From assembly GCA_027627225.1 (NCBI GenBank), contig CM051027.1, forward strand, positions 88,954,451 through 89,018,450: a stretch of DNA of 64,000 nt, written 5' to 3'. The notes beneath the pieces are model-generated. The model worked only from the letters and a program-made list of their open reading frames with translations. It was not told where the DNA came from and did not search any database. Position numbers and translations under genes: made by a program. Source of the DNA: Congeria kusceri. Taxonomy: Eukaryota; Mollusca; Bivalvia; Myida; Dreissenidae. Of the stretch, positions 12,059 to 25,018 are shown piece after piece; positions within the stretch are counted from its first letter, which is position 1, and each line of letters begins with the position of its first letter.

Positions 12059-15000
12059 CTGTGACAGCAGCTCATTGGCCCAGTGGTCCTCTTCTTCTGC
12101 ATCCTCATCTGTACCCTGCAATACATCACAGGCAGTTCCATTGTCAATACAAAAGGCTTGTTTTTTATCCTTGCTACAAATGGCTACGTTAAGTTTGTTC
12201 TATCTGAGTTTGTTCACTGTGTCTTAACACTATGCAAATTCACTTCAAATATATTTCAGTAACTGCTGTCTATGTTTCAAAAAGCTTAAAACACAGTCTT
12301 ATGTTTGATATGAATTTGCCAGAAATATTGAAACACTCTGATAAACCTTTGAGGATTCTGATTATTAAAATTCGAAGCAAATAAAAATAATAAGAAAAAT
12401 GTTACTAAGACATTACATATAATTTAGTAATTCATAAAGATATTTCGTATCATTTGCAACATGCTAGAATAACATTTCCCAATTAGTTAAGTTAAGTGAA
12501 TTGCAGTTCAAAGGCATTATACAAGTTCCAAAGCATTACATTGGACTCAATAATTATAGTTACGGACACACCAAACACCCCACAGCCTACCTGTGACAGG
12601 TTCTGATAGCACCCATGTTTATGTAGTTACAAACACACTAAACGCCCAATAGTCTACCTGTGACAGGTTCTGATAGCAGCCATGTTTATGTAGTTACAAA
12701 CACTACAAACACCCAACAGTCTACCTGTGACAGGTCCTGATAGCAGCCATGTTTATGTAGTTACAAACACTACAAACACCCAACAGTCTACCTGTGACAG
12801 GTTCTGATAGCAGCCATGTTTATGTAGTTACAAACACTACAAACACACAACAGCCTACCTGTGACAGGTTCCGATAGCAGCCATGTTTATGTAGTTACAA
12901 ACACTACAAACACCCAACAGTCTACCTGTGACAGGTTCTGATAGCAGCCATGTTTATGTAGTTACAAACACTACAAACACCCAACAGTCTACCTGTGACA
13001 GAATCTTAGCACCCATGTTTATGTAGTTACTGACACACCAAACACCCAACAGCCTACCTGTGACAGGTTCTGATAGCACCCATGTTTATGTAGTTACAAA
13101 CACACCAAACACCCAATAGTCTACCTGTGACAGGTTCTGATAGCAGCCATGTTTATGTAGTTAAAAACACACCAAACACACAACAGTCTACCTGTGACAG
13201 AATCTGATAGCACCCATGTTTATGTAGTTACAGACAAACCAAACACATAACAGCCTACCTGTGACAGGTTCTGATAGCACCCATGTTTATGTAGTTACAG
13301 ACAAACCAAACAGTCTACTTGTGACAGGTTCTGATAGCACCCATGTTTATGTAGTTACAGACAAGCCAAACACCCAACAGCCTACCTGTGACAGGTTCTC
13401 ATAGCACCCATGTTTATGTAGTAACAGACACACCAAACACCCAACAGTCTACCTGTGACCGGTTCTGATAGCACCCATGTTTATATAGTTACAGACACAC
13501 CAAACACCAAACAGTCTACCTGTGACAGGTTCTGATAGCACCCATGTTTATGTAGTTACAGACACACCAAACACCCAACAGTCTACCTGTTACTGAATCT
13601 GATAGCACCCATGTTTATGTAGTTTCAAACACACCAAACACCCAACAGCCTACCTGTGACAGGTTCGGATAGCACCCATGTTTATATAGTAACAGACAAA
13701 CCAAACACCCAACAGCCTACCTGTGACAGGTTTTGATAGCACCCATGTTTATGCATTACAGACTTACCAAACACCCAACAGTCTACTCGTGACAGGTTCT
13801 GAAAGCACCCATGTTTATGTAGTAACAGACACACCAAACACCCAACAGCCTACCTGTGACAGGTTCTCATAGCACCCATGTTTATGTAGTAACAGACACA
13901 CCAAACACCCAACAGCCTACCTGTGACAGGTTCTGATAGCACCCATGTTTATGTAGTTACAGACACACCAAACAGTCTACTTGTGACAGGTTCTGATAGC
14001 ACCCATGTTTATGTAGTTACAGACAAGCCAAACACCCAACAGCCTACCTGTGACAGGTTCTGATAGCACCCATGTTTATGTAGTTACAGACAAGCCAAAC
14101 ACGCAACAGCCTACCTGTGACAGGTTCTCATAGCACCCATGTTTATGTAGTAACAGACACACCAAACATCCAACAGTCTACCTGTGACCGGTTCTGATAG
14201 CACCCATGTTTATATAGTTACAGACACACCAAACACCCAACAGTCTACCTGTGACAGGTTCCGATAGCACCCATGTTTATGTAGTTACAGACTGACAAAC
14301 ACCCAACAGTCTACCTGTGACAGGTTCTGATAGCACCCATGTTTATATAGTTACAGACACACCAAACACCCAACAGCCTACCTGTGACAGGTTCCGATAG
14401 CACCCATGTTCATGAAGCTACAAACACACCAAACACTCAACAGTCTACCTGTGACAGGTTCTGATAGCACCCATGTTTATGTAGTTACTGACACACCAAA
14501 CACCCAACAGTCTACCTGTGACAGGTTCTGATAGCACCCATGTTTATGTAGTAACAGACACACCAAACACCCAACAGCCTACCTGTGACAGGTTCAGATA
14601 GCACCCATATTTATGTAGTTACAGACTGACCAAACACCCAACAGTCTACCTGTGACAGGTTCTGATAGCACCCATGTTTATATAGTTACAGACACACCAA
14701 ACACCCAACAGCCTACCCGTGACAGGTTCCGATAGCACCCATGTTTATGAAGCTACAAACACACCAAACACTCAACAGCCTACCTGTGACAGGTTCTGAT
14801 AGCACCCATGTTTATGTAGTTACTGACACACCAAACACCCAACAGTCTACCTGTGACAGGTTCTGATAGCACCCATGTTTATGTAGTAACAGACACACCA
14901 AACACCCAACAGCCTACCTGTGACAGGTTCAGATAGCACCCATATTTATGTAGTTACAGACACACCAAACACCCAACAGTCTACCTGTTACTGAATCTGA

Positions 15001-18000
15001 TAGCACCCATGTTTATGTAGATTCAAACACACCAAACACCCAACAGCCTACCTGTGACAGGTTCGTATAGCACCCATGTTTATATAGTAACAGACAAACC
15101 AAACACACAACAGCCTACCTGTGACAGGTTTTGATAGCACCCATGTTTATGCATTACAGACTTACCAAACACCCAACAGTCATCCCGTGACAGGTTCTGA
15201 TAGCACCCATGTTTATGTAGTAACAGACACACCAACCACCCAACAGCCTACCTGTGACAGGTTCTGATAGCACCCATGTTTATGTAGTTACAGACTGACC
15301 AAACACCCAACACTCTACTTGTGACAGGTTCCGATAGCACCCATGTTTATGTAGTAACAGACACACCAACCACCCAACAGTCTACCTGCGACAGGTTCTG
15401 ATAGCACCCATGTTTATGTAGTTACAAACACACCAAACACCCAACAGCCTACCTGTGACAGGTTCTGATAGCACCCATGTTTATGTAGTTACAGACACAC
15501 CAACCACACAACAGTCTACGTGTGATAGGTTCTGATAGCACGAATGTTTATGTAGTTACAGACACACAAAACACCCAACAGTCTACCTGTGACAGGTTCT
15601 GATAGCACCCATGTTTATGTAGTTACAGACACACCAAACACCCAACAGTCTACCTGTGACAGGTTCCGATAGCACCCATGTTTATGTAGTTTCTGACACA
15701 CCAACCACCCAACAGTCTACCTGTGACAGGTTCTGATAGCACCCATGTTTATGTAGTAACAGACACACCAAACACCCAACAGCCTACCTGTGACAGGTTC
15801 TGATAGCACCCATGTTTATGTAGTTACAGACACACCAACCACCCAACAGTCTACCTGTGATAGGTTCTGATAGCACCCATGTTGATGTAGTTACAGACAC
15901 ACCAAACACCCAACAGTCTACCTGTGACAGGTTCTGATAGCACCCATGTTTATATAGTTACAGACACACCAAACACCCAACAGTCTACCTGTGACAGGTT
16001 CTGATAGCACCCATGTTTATGTAGTTACAGACACACCAAACACCCAACAGTCTACTTGTGACAGGTTCTGATAGCACCCATGTTTATGTAGTTACAGACA
16101 CACCAAACACCCAACAGTCTACCTGTGACAGGTTCTGATAGCACCCATGTTTATGTAGTTACAGACACACCAAACACCCAACAGTCTACCTGTGACAGGT
16201 TCTGATAGCACCCATGTTTATGTAGTTACAGACACACCAAACACCCAAAAGTGTACATGTGACAGGTTCTGATAGCACCCATGTTTATGTAGTTACAGAC
16301 ACACCAAACACCCAACAGCCTACCTGTGACAGGTTCTGATAGCACCCATGTTTATGTAGTTATAGACATACCAAACACCTAACAGTCTACCTGTGACAGG
16401 TTCTGATAGCACCCATGTTTATGTAGTTACAGACTGACCAAACACCCAACACTCTACCTGTGACAGGTTCTGATAGCACCCATGTTTATGTAGTTACAGA
16501 CACACCAAACACCCAACAGCCTACCTGTGACAGGTTCCGATAGCACCCATGTTTATGTAGTAACAGACACACCAACCACCCAACAGTCTACCTGTGACAG
16601 GTTCTGATAGCACCCATGTCTATGTAGTTACAAACACACCAAACACCCAACAGCCTACCTGTGACAGGTTCCGAGAGCACCCATGTTTATGTAGTTACAG
16701 ACACACCAAACACCCAATAGTCTACCTGTGACAGGTTCCGATAGCACCCATGTTTATGTAGTTACAGACACACCAAACACCCAACAGTCTACCTGTGACA
16801 GGTTCCGATAGCACCCATCTTTAAGTAGTTACAGACACACCAACCACCCAACAGTCTACCTGTGACAGGTTCTGATAGCACCCATGTTTATGTAGTTACA
16901 AACACACCAAACACCCAACCGCCTACCTGTGACAGGTACTGATAGCACCCATGTTTATGTAGTTACAGACACACCAAACACCCAATAGTCTACCTGTGAC
17001 AGGTTCCGATAGCACCCATGTTTATGTAGTTACAGACACACCAAACACCCAACAGTCTACCTGTGACAGGTTCCGATAGCACCCATCTTTAAGTAGTTAC
17101 AGACACACCAACCACCCAACAGTCTACCTGTGACAGGTTCTGATAGCACCCATGTTTATGTAGTAACAGACACACCAAACACCCAACAGCCTACCTGTGA
17201 CAGGTTCTGATAGCACCCATGTTTATGTAGTTACAGACACACCAACCACCCAACAGTCTACCTGTGATAGATTCTGATAGCACCCATGTTTATGTTGTTA
17301 CAGACACACCAAACACCCAACAGTCTACCTGTGACAGGTTCTGATAGCACTCATGTTTATATAGTTACAGACACACCAAACACCCAACAGTCTACCTGTG
17401 ACAGGTTCTCATAGCACCCATGTTTATGTAGTTACAGACACACCAAACACCAAACAGTCTACTTGTGACAGGTTCTGATAGCACCCATGTTTATGTAGTT
17501 ACAGACACTCCAAACACCTAACAGTCTACCTGTGACAGGTTATGATAGCACCCATGTTTATGTAGTAACAGACACTCCAAACACCCAACAGTCTACCTGT
17601 GACAGGTCTTGATAGCACCCATGTTTATGTAGTTACAAACACACCAAACAACAAACAGTCTACTTGTGACAGGTTCTGATAGCACCCATGTTTATGTAGT
17701 TACAAACACACCAAACACCCTACAGCCTACCTGTGACAGGTTCTGATAGCAACCATGTTTATGTAGTTACTGACACACCAAACACCCAACAGTCTACCTG
17801 TGACAGGTTCTGATAGCACCCATGTTTATGTAGTAACAGCCACACCAAACACCCAACAGCCTACCTGTGACAGGTTCGGATAGCACCCATGTTTATGTAG
17901 TTACAGACACACCAAACACCCAACAATCTACCTGTTACTGAATCTGATAGCACCCATGTTTATGTAGTTTCAAACACATCAAACACCCAACAGTCTACCT

Positions 18001-21000
18001 GTGACAGGTTCAGATAGCACCCATGTTTATATAGTAACAGACAAACCAAACACCCAACAGCCTACCTGTGACAGGTTTTGATAGCACCCATGTTTATGCA
18101 TTACAGACTTACCAAACACCCAACAGTCTACCCATGACAGGTTCTGATAGCACCCATGTTTATGTAGTAACACACACACCAAACACCCAACAGCCTACCT
18201 GTGACAGGTTCTGATAGCACCCATGTTTAGGTAGTAACAGACACACCAAACACCCAACAGCCTACCTGTGACAGGTTCTGATAGCACCCATGTTTATGTA
18301 GTTACAGACACACCAAACACCCAACAGTCTACTTCTGATAGCACCCATGTTTATGAAGTAACAGATACTCCAAAACACCCAACAGTCTACCTGTGATAGG
18401 TACTGATAGCACCCATGTTTATGTAGTTACTGACACACCAAACACCCAACAGCCTACCTGTGACAGGTTCTGATAGCACCCATGTTTATGTAGTTACAGA
18501 CACACCAAACACCAAACAGTCTACTTGTGACAGGTTCTGATAGCACCCATGTTTATGTAGTTACAGACACTCCAAACACCTAACAGTCTACCTGTGACAG
18601 GTTATGATAGCACCCATGTTTATGTAGTAACAGACACACCAAACACCCAACAGTCTACCTGTGACAGGTTCTGATAGCACCCATGTTTTTGTAGTTACAG
18701 ACACACCAAACAACAAACAGTCTACATGTGACAGGTTCTGATAGCACCCATGTATATGTGGTTACCAACACACCAAACACCCTACAGCCTACCTGTGATA
18801 GGTTCTGATAGCAACCATGTTTATGTAGTTACAGACACACCAAACACCTAACAGTCTACCTGTGACAGGTTATGATAGCACCCATGTTTATGTAGTAACA
18901 GACACACCAAACACCCAACAGTCTACCTGTGACAGGTTCTGATAGCACCCATGTTTATGTAGTTACAAACACACCAAACAACAAACAGTCTACTTGTGAC
19001 AGGTTCTGATAGCACCCATGTTTATGTAGTTACAAACACACCAAACACCCTACAGCCTACCTGTGACAGGTTCTGATAGCAACCATGTTTATGTAGTTAC
19101 TGACACACCAAACACCCAACAGTCTACCTGTGACAGGTTCCGATAGCACCCATGTTTATGTAGTAACAGCCACACCAAACACCCAACAGCCTACCTGTGA
19201 CAGGTTCGGATAGCATCCATGTTTATGTAGTTACAGACACACCAAACACCCAACAGTCTACCTGTTACTGAATCTGATAGCACCCATGTTTATGTAGTTT
19301 CAAACACATCAAACACCCAACAGTCTACCTGTGACAGGTTCAGATAGCACCCATGTTTATATAGTAACAGACAAACCAAACACCCAACAGCCTACCTGTG
19401 ACAGGTTTTGATAGCACCCATGTTTATGCATTACAGACTTACCAAACACCCAACAGTCTACCCGTGACAGGTTCTGATAGCACCCATGTTTATGTAGTAA
19501 CAGACACACCAAACACCCAACAGTCTACCTGTGACAGGTTCTGATAGCACCCATGTTTATGTAGTTACAAAGACACCAAACACCCAACAGTCTACCTGTG
19601 ACAGGTTCTGATAGCACCCATGTTTATGTAGTTACAGACACTCCAAACACCCAACAGTCTACCTGTGACAGGTTATGATAGCACCCATGTTTATGTAGTA
19701 ACAGACACACCAAACACCCAACAGTCTACCTGTGACAGGTTCTGATAGCACCCATGTTTTTGTAGTTACAGACACACCAAACAACAAACAGTCTACCTGT
19801 GACAGGTTCTGATAGCACCCATGTATATGTGGTTACCAACACACCAAACACCCTACAGCCTACCTGTGATAGGTTCTGATAGCAACCATGTTTATGTAGT
19901 TAATGACACACCAAACACCCAACAGTCTACCTGTGACAGGTTTTGATAGCACCCATGTTTATGCATTACAGACTTACCAAACACCCAACAGTCTACCTGT
20001 GACAGGTTCTGATAGCACCCATGTTTATGTAGTAACAGACACACCAAACACCCAACAGCCTACCTGTGACAGCTTCTGATAGCACCCATGTTTATGTAGT
20101 AACAGACACACCAAACACCCAACAGTCTACTTGTGACAGGTTCTGATAGCACCCATGTTTATGTAGTTACAAAGACACCAAACACCCAACAGTCTACCTG
20201 TGACAGGTTCTGATAGCACCCATGTTTATGTAGTTACAAACACACCAAACACCCAACCGCCTACCTGTGACAGGTACTGATAGCACCCATGTTTATGTAG
20301 TTACAGACTGACCAAACACCCAACAGCCTACCTGTGACAGGTTCTGATAGCACCCATATTGATGTAGTTACAAACACACCAAACACCCAACAGCTTACCT
20401 GTGACAGGTTCTGATAGCACCCATGTTTATGTAGTTACAGACACACCAAACACCCAACAGCATACCTGTGACAGAATCTGATAGCACCCATGTTTATGTA
20501 GTTACAGACACACCAAACACCCAACAGCCTACCTGTGACAGAATCTGCTAGCACCCATGTTTATGTAGTTACAGACACGCCAAACACCCAACAGCCTACC
20601 TGTGACAGGTTCTGATAGCACCCATGTTTATGTCGAATGAGGTTTCCCCAGAGCAGATTCTGAGCGCAACGTGGACAGGCGCCCTCTATAGGCACGATGT
20701 GAGCTGCATTGTTGTTCTTCTTGCTAAGGAAGAGCTTGGCCAGGCAGAGAATGTGGGAAACCATGGGGCAGGTAGGCTGGTAACAACGCAGTAAGCTTTC
20801 ATCTTTGTCCTGCATGAGAATCGATAATTAACAATAGCTGTTTGTGAAACTGGTATGCCCCCTCTATAAGGAATCTTTAAAATATCAAGTTTGGTGAAGA
20901 TTGGATGAAAACTATTGGACACAGAGAGCAGAAACAGCCAAAACGGCTAATTTTAAAACAATCAATGGCCATTTCTCTGCAGTTCCTGTGGCAATTTGGT

Positions 21001-23750
21001 TGAATATCAAATCTGGCGAAGATATTACGCCCAAAAAGATTTTCATCAAGTTTAACGAAGATCTGATAAAAAGTGTTGGACTTAGAGAGCAAAAACAGCT
21101 AGCAATCCAATTTTAGATAACTGAAGGGCCATAACTCGACAATTACTGGGGCGATTTGACTGATTATCTGATTATCTCATAATATCTAACTTGGCAGAGA
21201 TATTATGCCCATAAACATTTTCAGGAAATTTGGTGGGGATCGGATGAAAACTGTTGGATTTAGATAGCAGAAACAAAAGTGGTCTACCGACCGACCAACC
21301 AACATGAGCAAACCAATATACCCCAACATCTTCATTGGGGGGCATAATTAAATGACAAAAGAGAAAACTTTCAATTTTTTTATCAAACAGAAAAACAGGC
21401 TTTAAATCTTCCGAGTATTGTATAATGGAAACTAACATAGTCAATCAAACTTCATTTGTGATATTTATATTTCTGTGCAATAAGTAAACATTAATGTAAT
21501 AAATTTACTAAGTTAAAAGAACAAGATGCATTTACGTATATACATTCAAACGTGAATACATACTTGCAAATGAAAACTTACTGTCACCACTGCGCTGCAT
21601 ACTGCACATCTTAAGTGCCTGCTTACAGGGGGAGTAATAACATCACTGTCTGCCATGTTCTCAGCAGAATTACTTCCCTTTGTTCTGCTTGACTCTAAAT
21701 CGGTAATATAACTGACTGGTGAAGTGTTTAAATGATTCAATAATGCAAACAATTGTTTTCATTTGAGAAGTTTAAAATGTTAAAAGTTTTAATGAGCTAT
21801 GCATCTTACCAACTCGGATCTTTTTACTTTTCACTGGCCCATATGCAACTGGCATGTGGAGCGGAGGTGTTAGTTTAGGGTCGAAATCTCTAGCAAACTC
21901 CTGTTTCAGCCACTGAATATTCAGAGCAAGCCTATTCCAGGGAGCAGTACGCAGCATCTCTGACACAATCCTTCAATTGAAAAACATGGGCAACATAAAA
22001 AATATATTATTAATAAAGTTATTAGTTAAATAAGTTACTACGGTCACTTTTGACATACATTTTCACAATGAACCAGCAATAAGCATTAGCAATAAATGTA
22101 TTCATTAAACTGTTACATACTTAATACATTGTAATTCAAGATCTTACTTTAATCATTTACAGGGTATATGCATCACACTGTTAAAATGCAAATGAGGTAC
22201 ACTGAAACAATCTTTATGTGAGGCGTGTCGTGGGAAAACCGGGCTTAATCAAGCCTTAATGCATGTGCATAAAGTGTTGTCCCGGATCAGCCTGTGCCGT
22301 CCGCAGACTGTAACAACACTTTACGCACATGCCTTAAGCCCAGGTTTCCAAAGACACAGCTCATATAATAATCAATCAGTTACCACTTACCTGAACCTGT
22401 AGTCAAACTGATTTTCTTTCCTACTTTTCTTAGGTAGATGTTTAAGTCGCCTGGATTTGTCTGGGTGTTGCCACGCCCACTCGAACTGGAGTTAAAGGTT
22501 CAATTTGATCCATACAGGAGTGCATACACTCAGATATGTTTAATAAACCCAATAATAGTATAACTGTAACTCTGGCTGTGAACAGTGTTTCTTTAAAACG
22601 TGTTAACTAATGAGATGAGAGTATTACAAAATCATTCTGCTAAACCCAAAACAAATAACAGTGTTTGTGATGGGCAACATGTTTGAAGAAATCCATTTTA
22701 CAATACACATTATAATTCTTCTAAAGGCATTGTTAAAATCACAAAATATTGACATAAATTCATATTTATTTATGTATTAAATACGACATAACAGTGATAT
22801 GAATATGAATTATTTATCAATGTCATTTTCGATACAACTAATTTGAATATAAATTACTGGATTAAATCTGACACAAATATCTACATGAATAAATGATACC
22901 AGTAATCAAACATTGGTTACAATGAAATTGGTCATTATTGTCAAAACAACATACCCTCAATCCTGATATTTCATTTGGAAATCCATGGATAATTAACACC
23001 ATTGCCCTGAAATTTTTGCAGGATTATAACATTAAAAAGGTTAAAATGTTCATAGAAGTCTAATATTTTTAAATAAAAGTGTAATGACAAGTACCTCAGC
23101 TTTCTCAAATCGAGGATCAATGACAATAATTTATAGAAAACAACTTCAAGAAATATCCTTAAACAAAATTGAGGTCTAAGTTAAAAAGTTGCTTGTAAAA
23201 AGAAGCAGATTACATTATATTCATAAAGAAAAAGACCAATTCATTATTTTACTACTTTTAACTTTTAAGATAATTTTGAATTATGTACATTAAGAATGTA
23301 CCTTTGTGTGTCCCAAAATCGACGTCACCTAAATTTGATTCTTTTTTATTATTAATTTATTTACAAGATCTAATGTTAATAATACTGGTAATTTTAACAT
23401 TGAACACTGAATGCTTTCTCCAAAAATCTCATGTATGTTCACATATTTATAAAAAAAATCGTAAAATTTGAATGTGGGTTACGGTAGGATATTTACAGTT
23501 ACTGCCAAAGTAACAATGCTTAAATGCAGGCAAAACAATTGTCAATACAAATTACTGAAGGTGCAACACTAAATTACCATGGTCCTTTACCGCTGGTACG
23601 GTATGCCCCGCCTGCATGCGCGCCCGTATTGTGCTGTTTGATTCTGCGATTTGGATCAACAGTATAGCCGATGTAGGTCCTACCTTTATATCGTTCATTC
23701 TGATTCAGCAGCAAGTAAACGCCATAGAAATTCTCTATTTCATGAACCAT
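12050..23750 (-). CDS. SLX1: SLX1 structure-specific endonuclease subunit (7 coding exons)
   Basis: Catalytic subunit of the SLX1-SLX4 nuclease, which cuts branched DNA such as Holliday junctions and flaps in the nucleus. Coding exons, in gene order: 23578-23750, 22955-23006, 22391-22485, 21810-21970, 21582-21694, 20600-20809, 12050-12115. All introns are GT-AG, phases are consistent, and the product is 289 aa (human SLX1 is 275). The GIY-YIG domain opens the protein: GVY at residues 10-12, YIG at 26-28, NRRIKQHN at 34-41 with the conserved Arg, and catalytic Glu77 in [10 protein letters not shown]4HC3 RING follows: C190, C193, C207, C212, H217, C220, C243, C246. The C-terminus [11 protein letters not shown] resembles the family tail. 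The start is the Met just before the GIY-YIG domain; another in-frame Met lies 9 codons upstream. Intron 6 is 8484 bp and almost entirely minisatellite. Confidence 0.93.
12116..12556 (-). other. 3' part of SLX1 intron 6
   Basis: Unique A+T-rich intron sequence between the 67-bp array and the last coding exon. In the gene sense it ends TGTATTGCAG at the splice acceptor. Confidence 0.8.
12557..20633. repeat. 67-bp minisatellite array, about 120 copies, in SLX1 intron 6
   Basis: The unit is 67 bp. On the plus strand it runs CTACCTGTGACAGGTTCTG, ATAGCACCCATGTTTATG, TAGTTACAGACACACC, AAACACCCAACAGT. The last copy at 20600-20633 is the 3' end of SLX1 exon 6 itself (34 nt) and the adjoining 33 nt are the start of intron 6, so each unit carries the exon end and the GTAG(A/G)C 5' splice site. 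Variants include TACCTGTTACTGAATC units, GCATTACAGACTTACC units and ACAACAAACAGTC units. Blocks about 17540-18200 and 18865-19520 share the same order of variants about 1.33 kb (20 units) apart, which shows segmental duplication within the array. Confidence 0.97.
20850..21348. mobile_element. Non-autonomous element with internal tandem units, in SLX1 intron 5
   Basis: It starts TATGCCCCCTCTATAAGG and ends TTCATTGGGGGGCATAA, giving short inverted termini (TATGCCCCC / GGGGGGCATA). The interior has three diverged direct repeats of about 130-170 bp carrying 'ATATCAAGTTTGGTGAAGAT', 'GGATGAAAACT-TTGGA' and 'GGCCATAACTCG'-type motifs. No coding capacity. Similar architecture occurs at 38735-39615 and 43640-46230. 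Confidence 0.65.
22216..22352. mobile_element. Palindromic MITE-like repeat in SLX1 intron 3
   Basis: The left arm (GGGCTTAATCAAGCCTTAAT, GCATGTGCATAAAGTGTTGT, CCCGG-CAGCCTGTGC) is mirrored by a right arm ending TTTACGCACATGCCTTAAGCCC around a central GTCCGCAGAC. The whole can fold into a long imperfect hairpin. I recall similar sequences as abundant in bivalve genomes, but could not search. Confidence 0.7.
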
Positions 23751-24097
23751 TGTGTATAAACAAGCCGTTACATACAAATAATTTGTTAAACATGTGTTGT
23801 AAGTTTGTTGGTTTTTGTCTTTTCCGAAATATGATCTATATCGATGGCAAATTTATTAATAGGGGAAGTAACACATAACGTGTAAACGACCAAACTCATC
23901 ATAGTGACCTCCCCTTTCTGGTAACTCGCGTTCTCGTGAACTTTAGACAGTTCTTTCAGAGTATTAAGATGCATTTGTTTGTAGTTAAACATAAAAAATG
24001 CCATGCCAAGTCAAGTTGATATAAAATTACTAAACAAAACAACATATTATCCAGCAGTCGCTATTTTTTTTAACTTTTATGGAGTATTGAAATTTAG

Positions 24098-24124
24098 CCG
24101 TGGTGTATGGAAAATACACCACGG
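24098..24124. repeat. Perfect 11-bp inverted repeat (hairpin)
   Basis: CCGTGGTGTAT and its exact complement ATACACCACGG are separated by GGAAA. A CCAAT-like motif and a TATA-like motif follow within about 60 bp. Confidence 0.8.
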
Positions 24125-24469
24125 TCATGTGACCGCTCTTAGCCAATCGGATCGCGTCATTTATGTATGACGTGAGATATAAATAATTGCATATATATGA
24201 AACTTGACATCTATTGCACAGTCATATGAGTATAATCATGTATCATATGTCGCAGCAAGAAAATATTCGAGGTGACCAGTCTAAGCCTCAACACAAATAA
24301 AGGGACTATGTCGTCGAAAATTGGACTCCCATTACACTATAAATGATATTATATGATAGAAATGCGCTTTATAAAGACATGTGCATGAAATAATAAAACA
24401 AAATATAATACACAATAAGATATTTGATAAACAAAAAATAGCAAAACACTCTGGAAAATTAAAACCCCA

Positions 24470-24545
24470 AGAAGGGATCGTACTCACGACTTAGGAGTCA
24501 TACGAAGAAATTACAGTAGACTGCGCTATCATGCTTGGTAAGAAA
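24470..24545 (-). mobile_element. tRNA-like SINE remnant
   Basis: On the minus strand it reads GATAGCGCAGT (A-box-like) and, about 45 nt on, GAGTACGATCCC (B-box-like). The spacing fits a tRNA-derived head, but the stems are poor. Confidence 0.35.
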
Positions 24546-25018
24546 TAGACTGTAAATTATGGTTATAGAAAATACTCACAATTATGACGTCAACGTGTTA
24601 ACATGAAAAAGACCAAACAAACAAGACCCATATTATAAATTGATTTTTATCTCAGAATAAGTCCACTCTTTTTTCATTATATATACCCTACTTTAACCAT
24701 TATTATATGTCAGTATTAATATCTGAATTTCATAATATTTTGCCCCAGTGAGGCCCTGTTCGATGACATAGCCCCTTTCACGCTGCCCAGCTGAAGTATT
24801 GTTTCTCCCATTTGCTACCATATATCAAACAAAGATGAGGTGGCCAGTCTATGCCCAAAATCACAGTGGAGATAACGCCGAACACGCGATGTGGCCATCT
24901 GAGTTCACTTGTTTTCATTGTGATGCAACCGACTACTGAACTCCTTGCTTCATTCGATACAAGTCACGTACAGGCGACTCAGTAATCGTGATAAACTCTA
25001 TCTGAGTGCGTGTAACTC

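Larger units (their letters stand above)
23751..25018. other. Divergent intergenic region between SLX1 and FABP
   Basis: SLX1 reads leftwards from 23750 and FABP rightwards from 25019, so both promoters should lie here. I see a perfect hairpin (24098-24124), an AGCCAATCG CCAAT-like motif at about 24140, and ATATAAATAA at about 24178. None can be assigned to a start site from sequence alone. A weak tRNA-like segment lies at 24470-24545. Confidence 0.45.

Noticed and set aside
12557..20633. CRISPR-like regular repeats
   Set aside because: Units are contiguous, without unique spacers, in a eukaryotic intron; it is a minisatellite.
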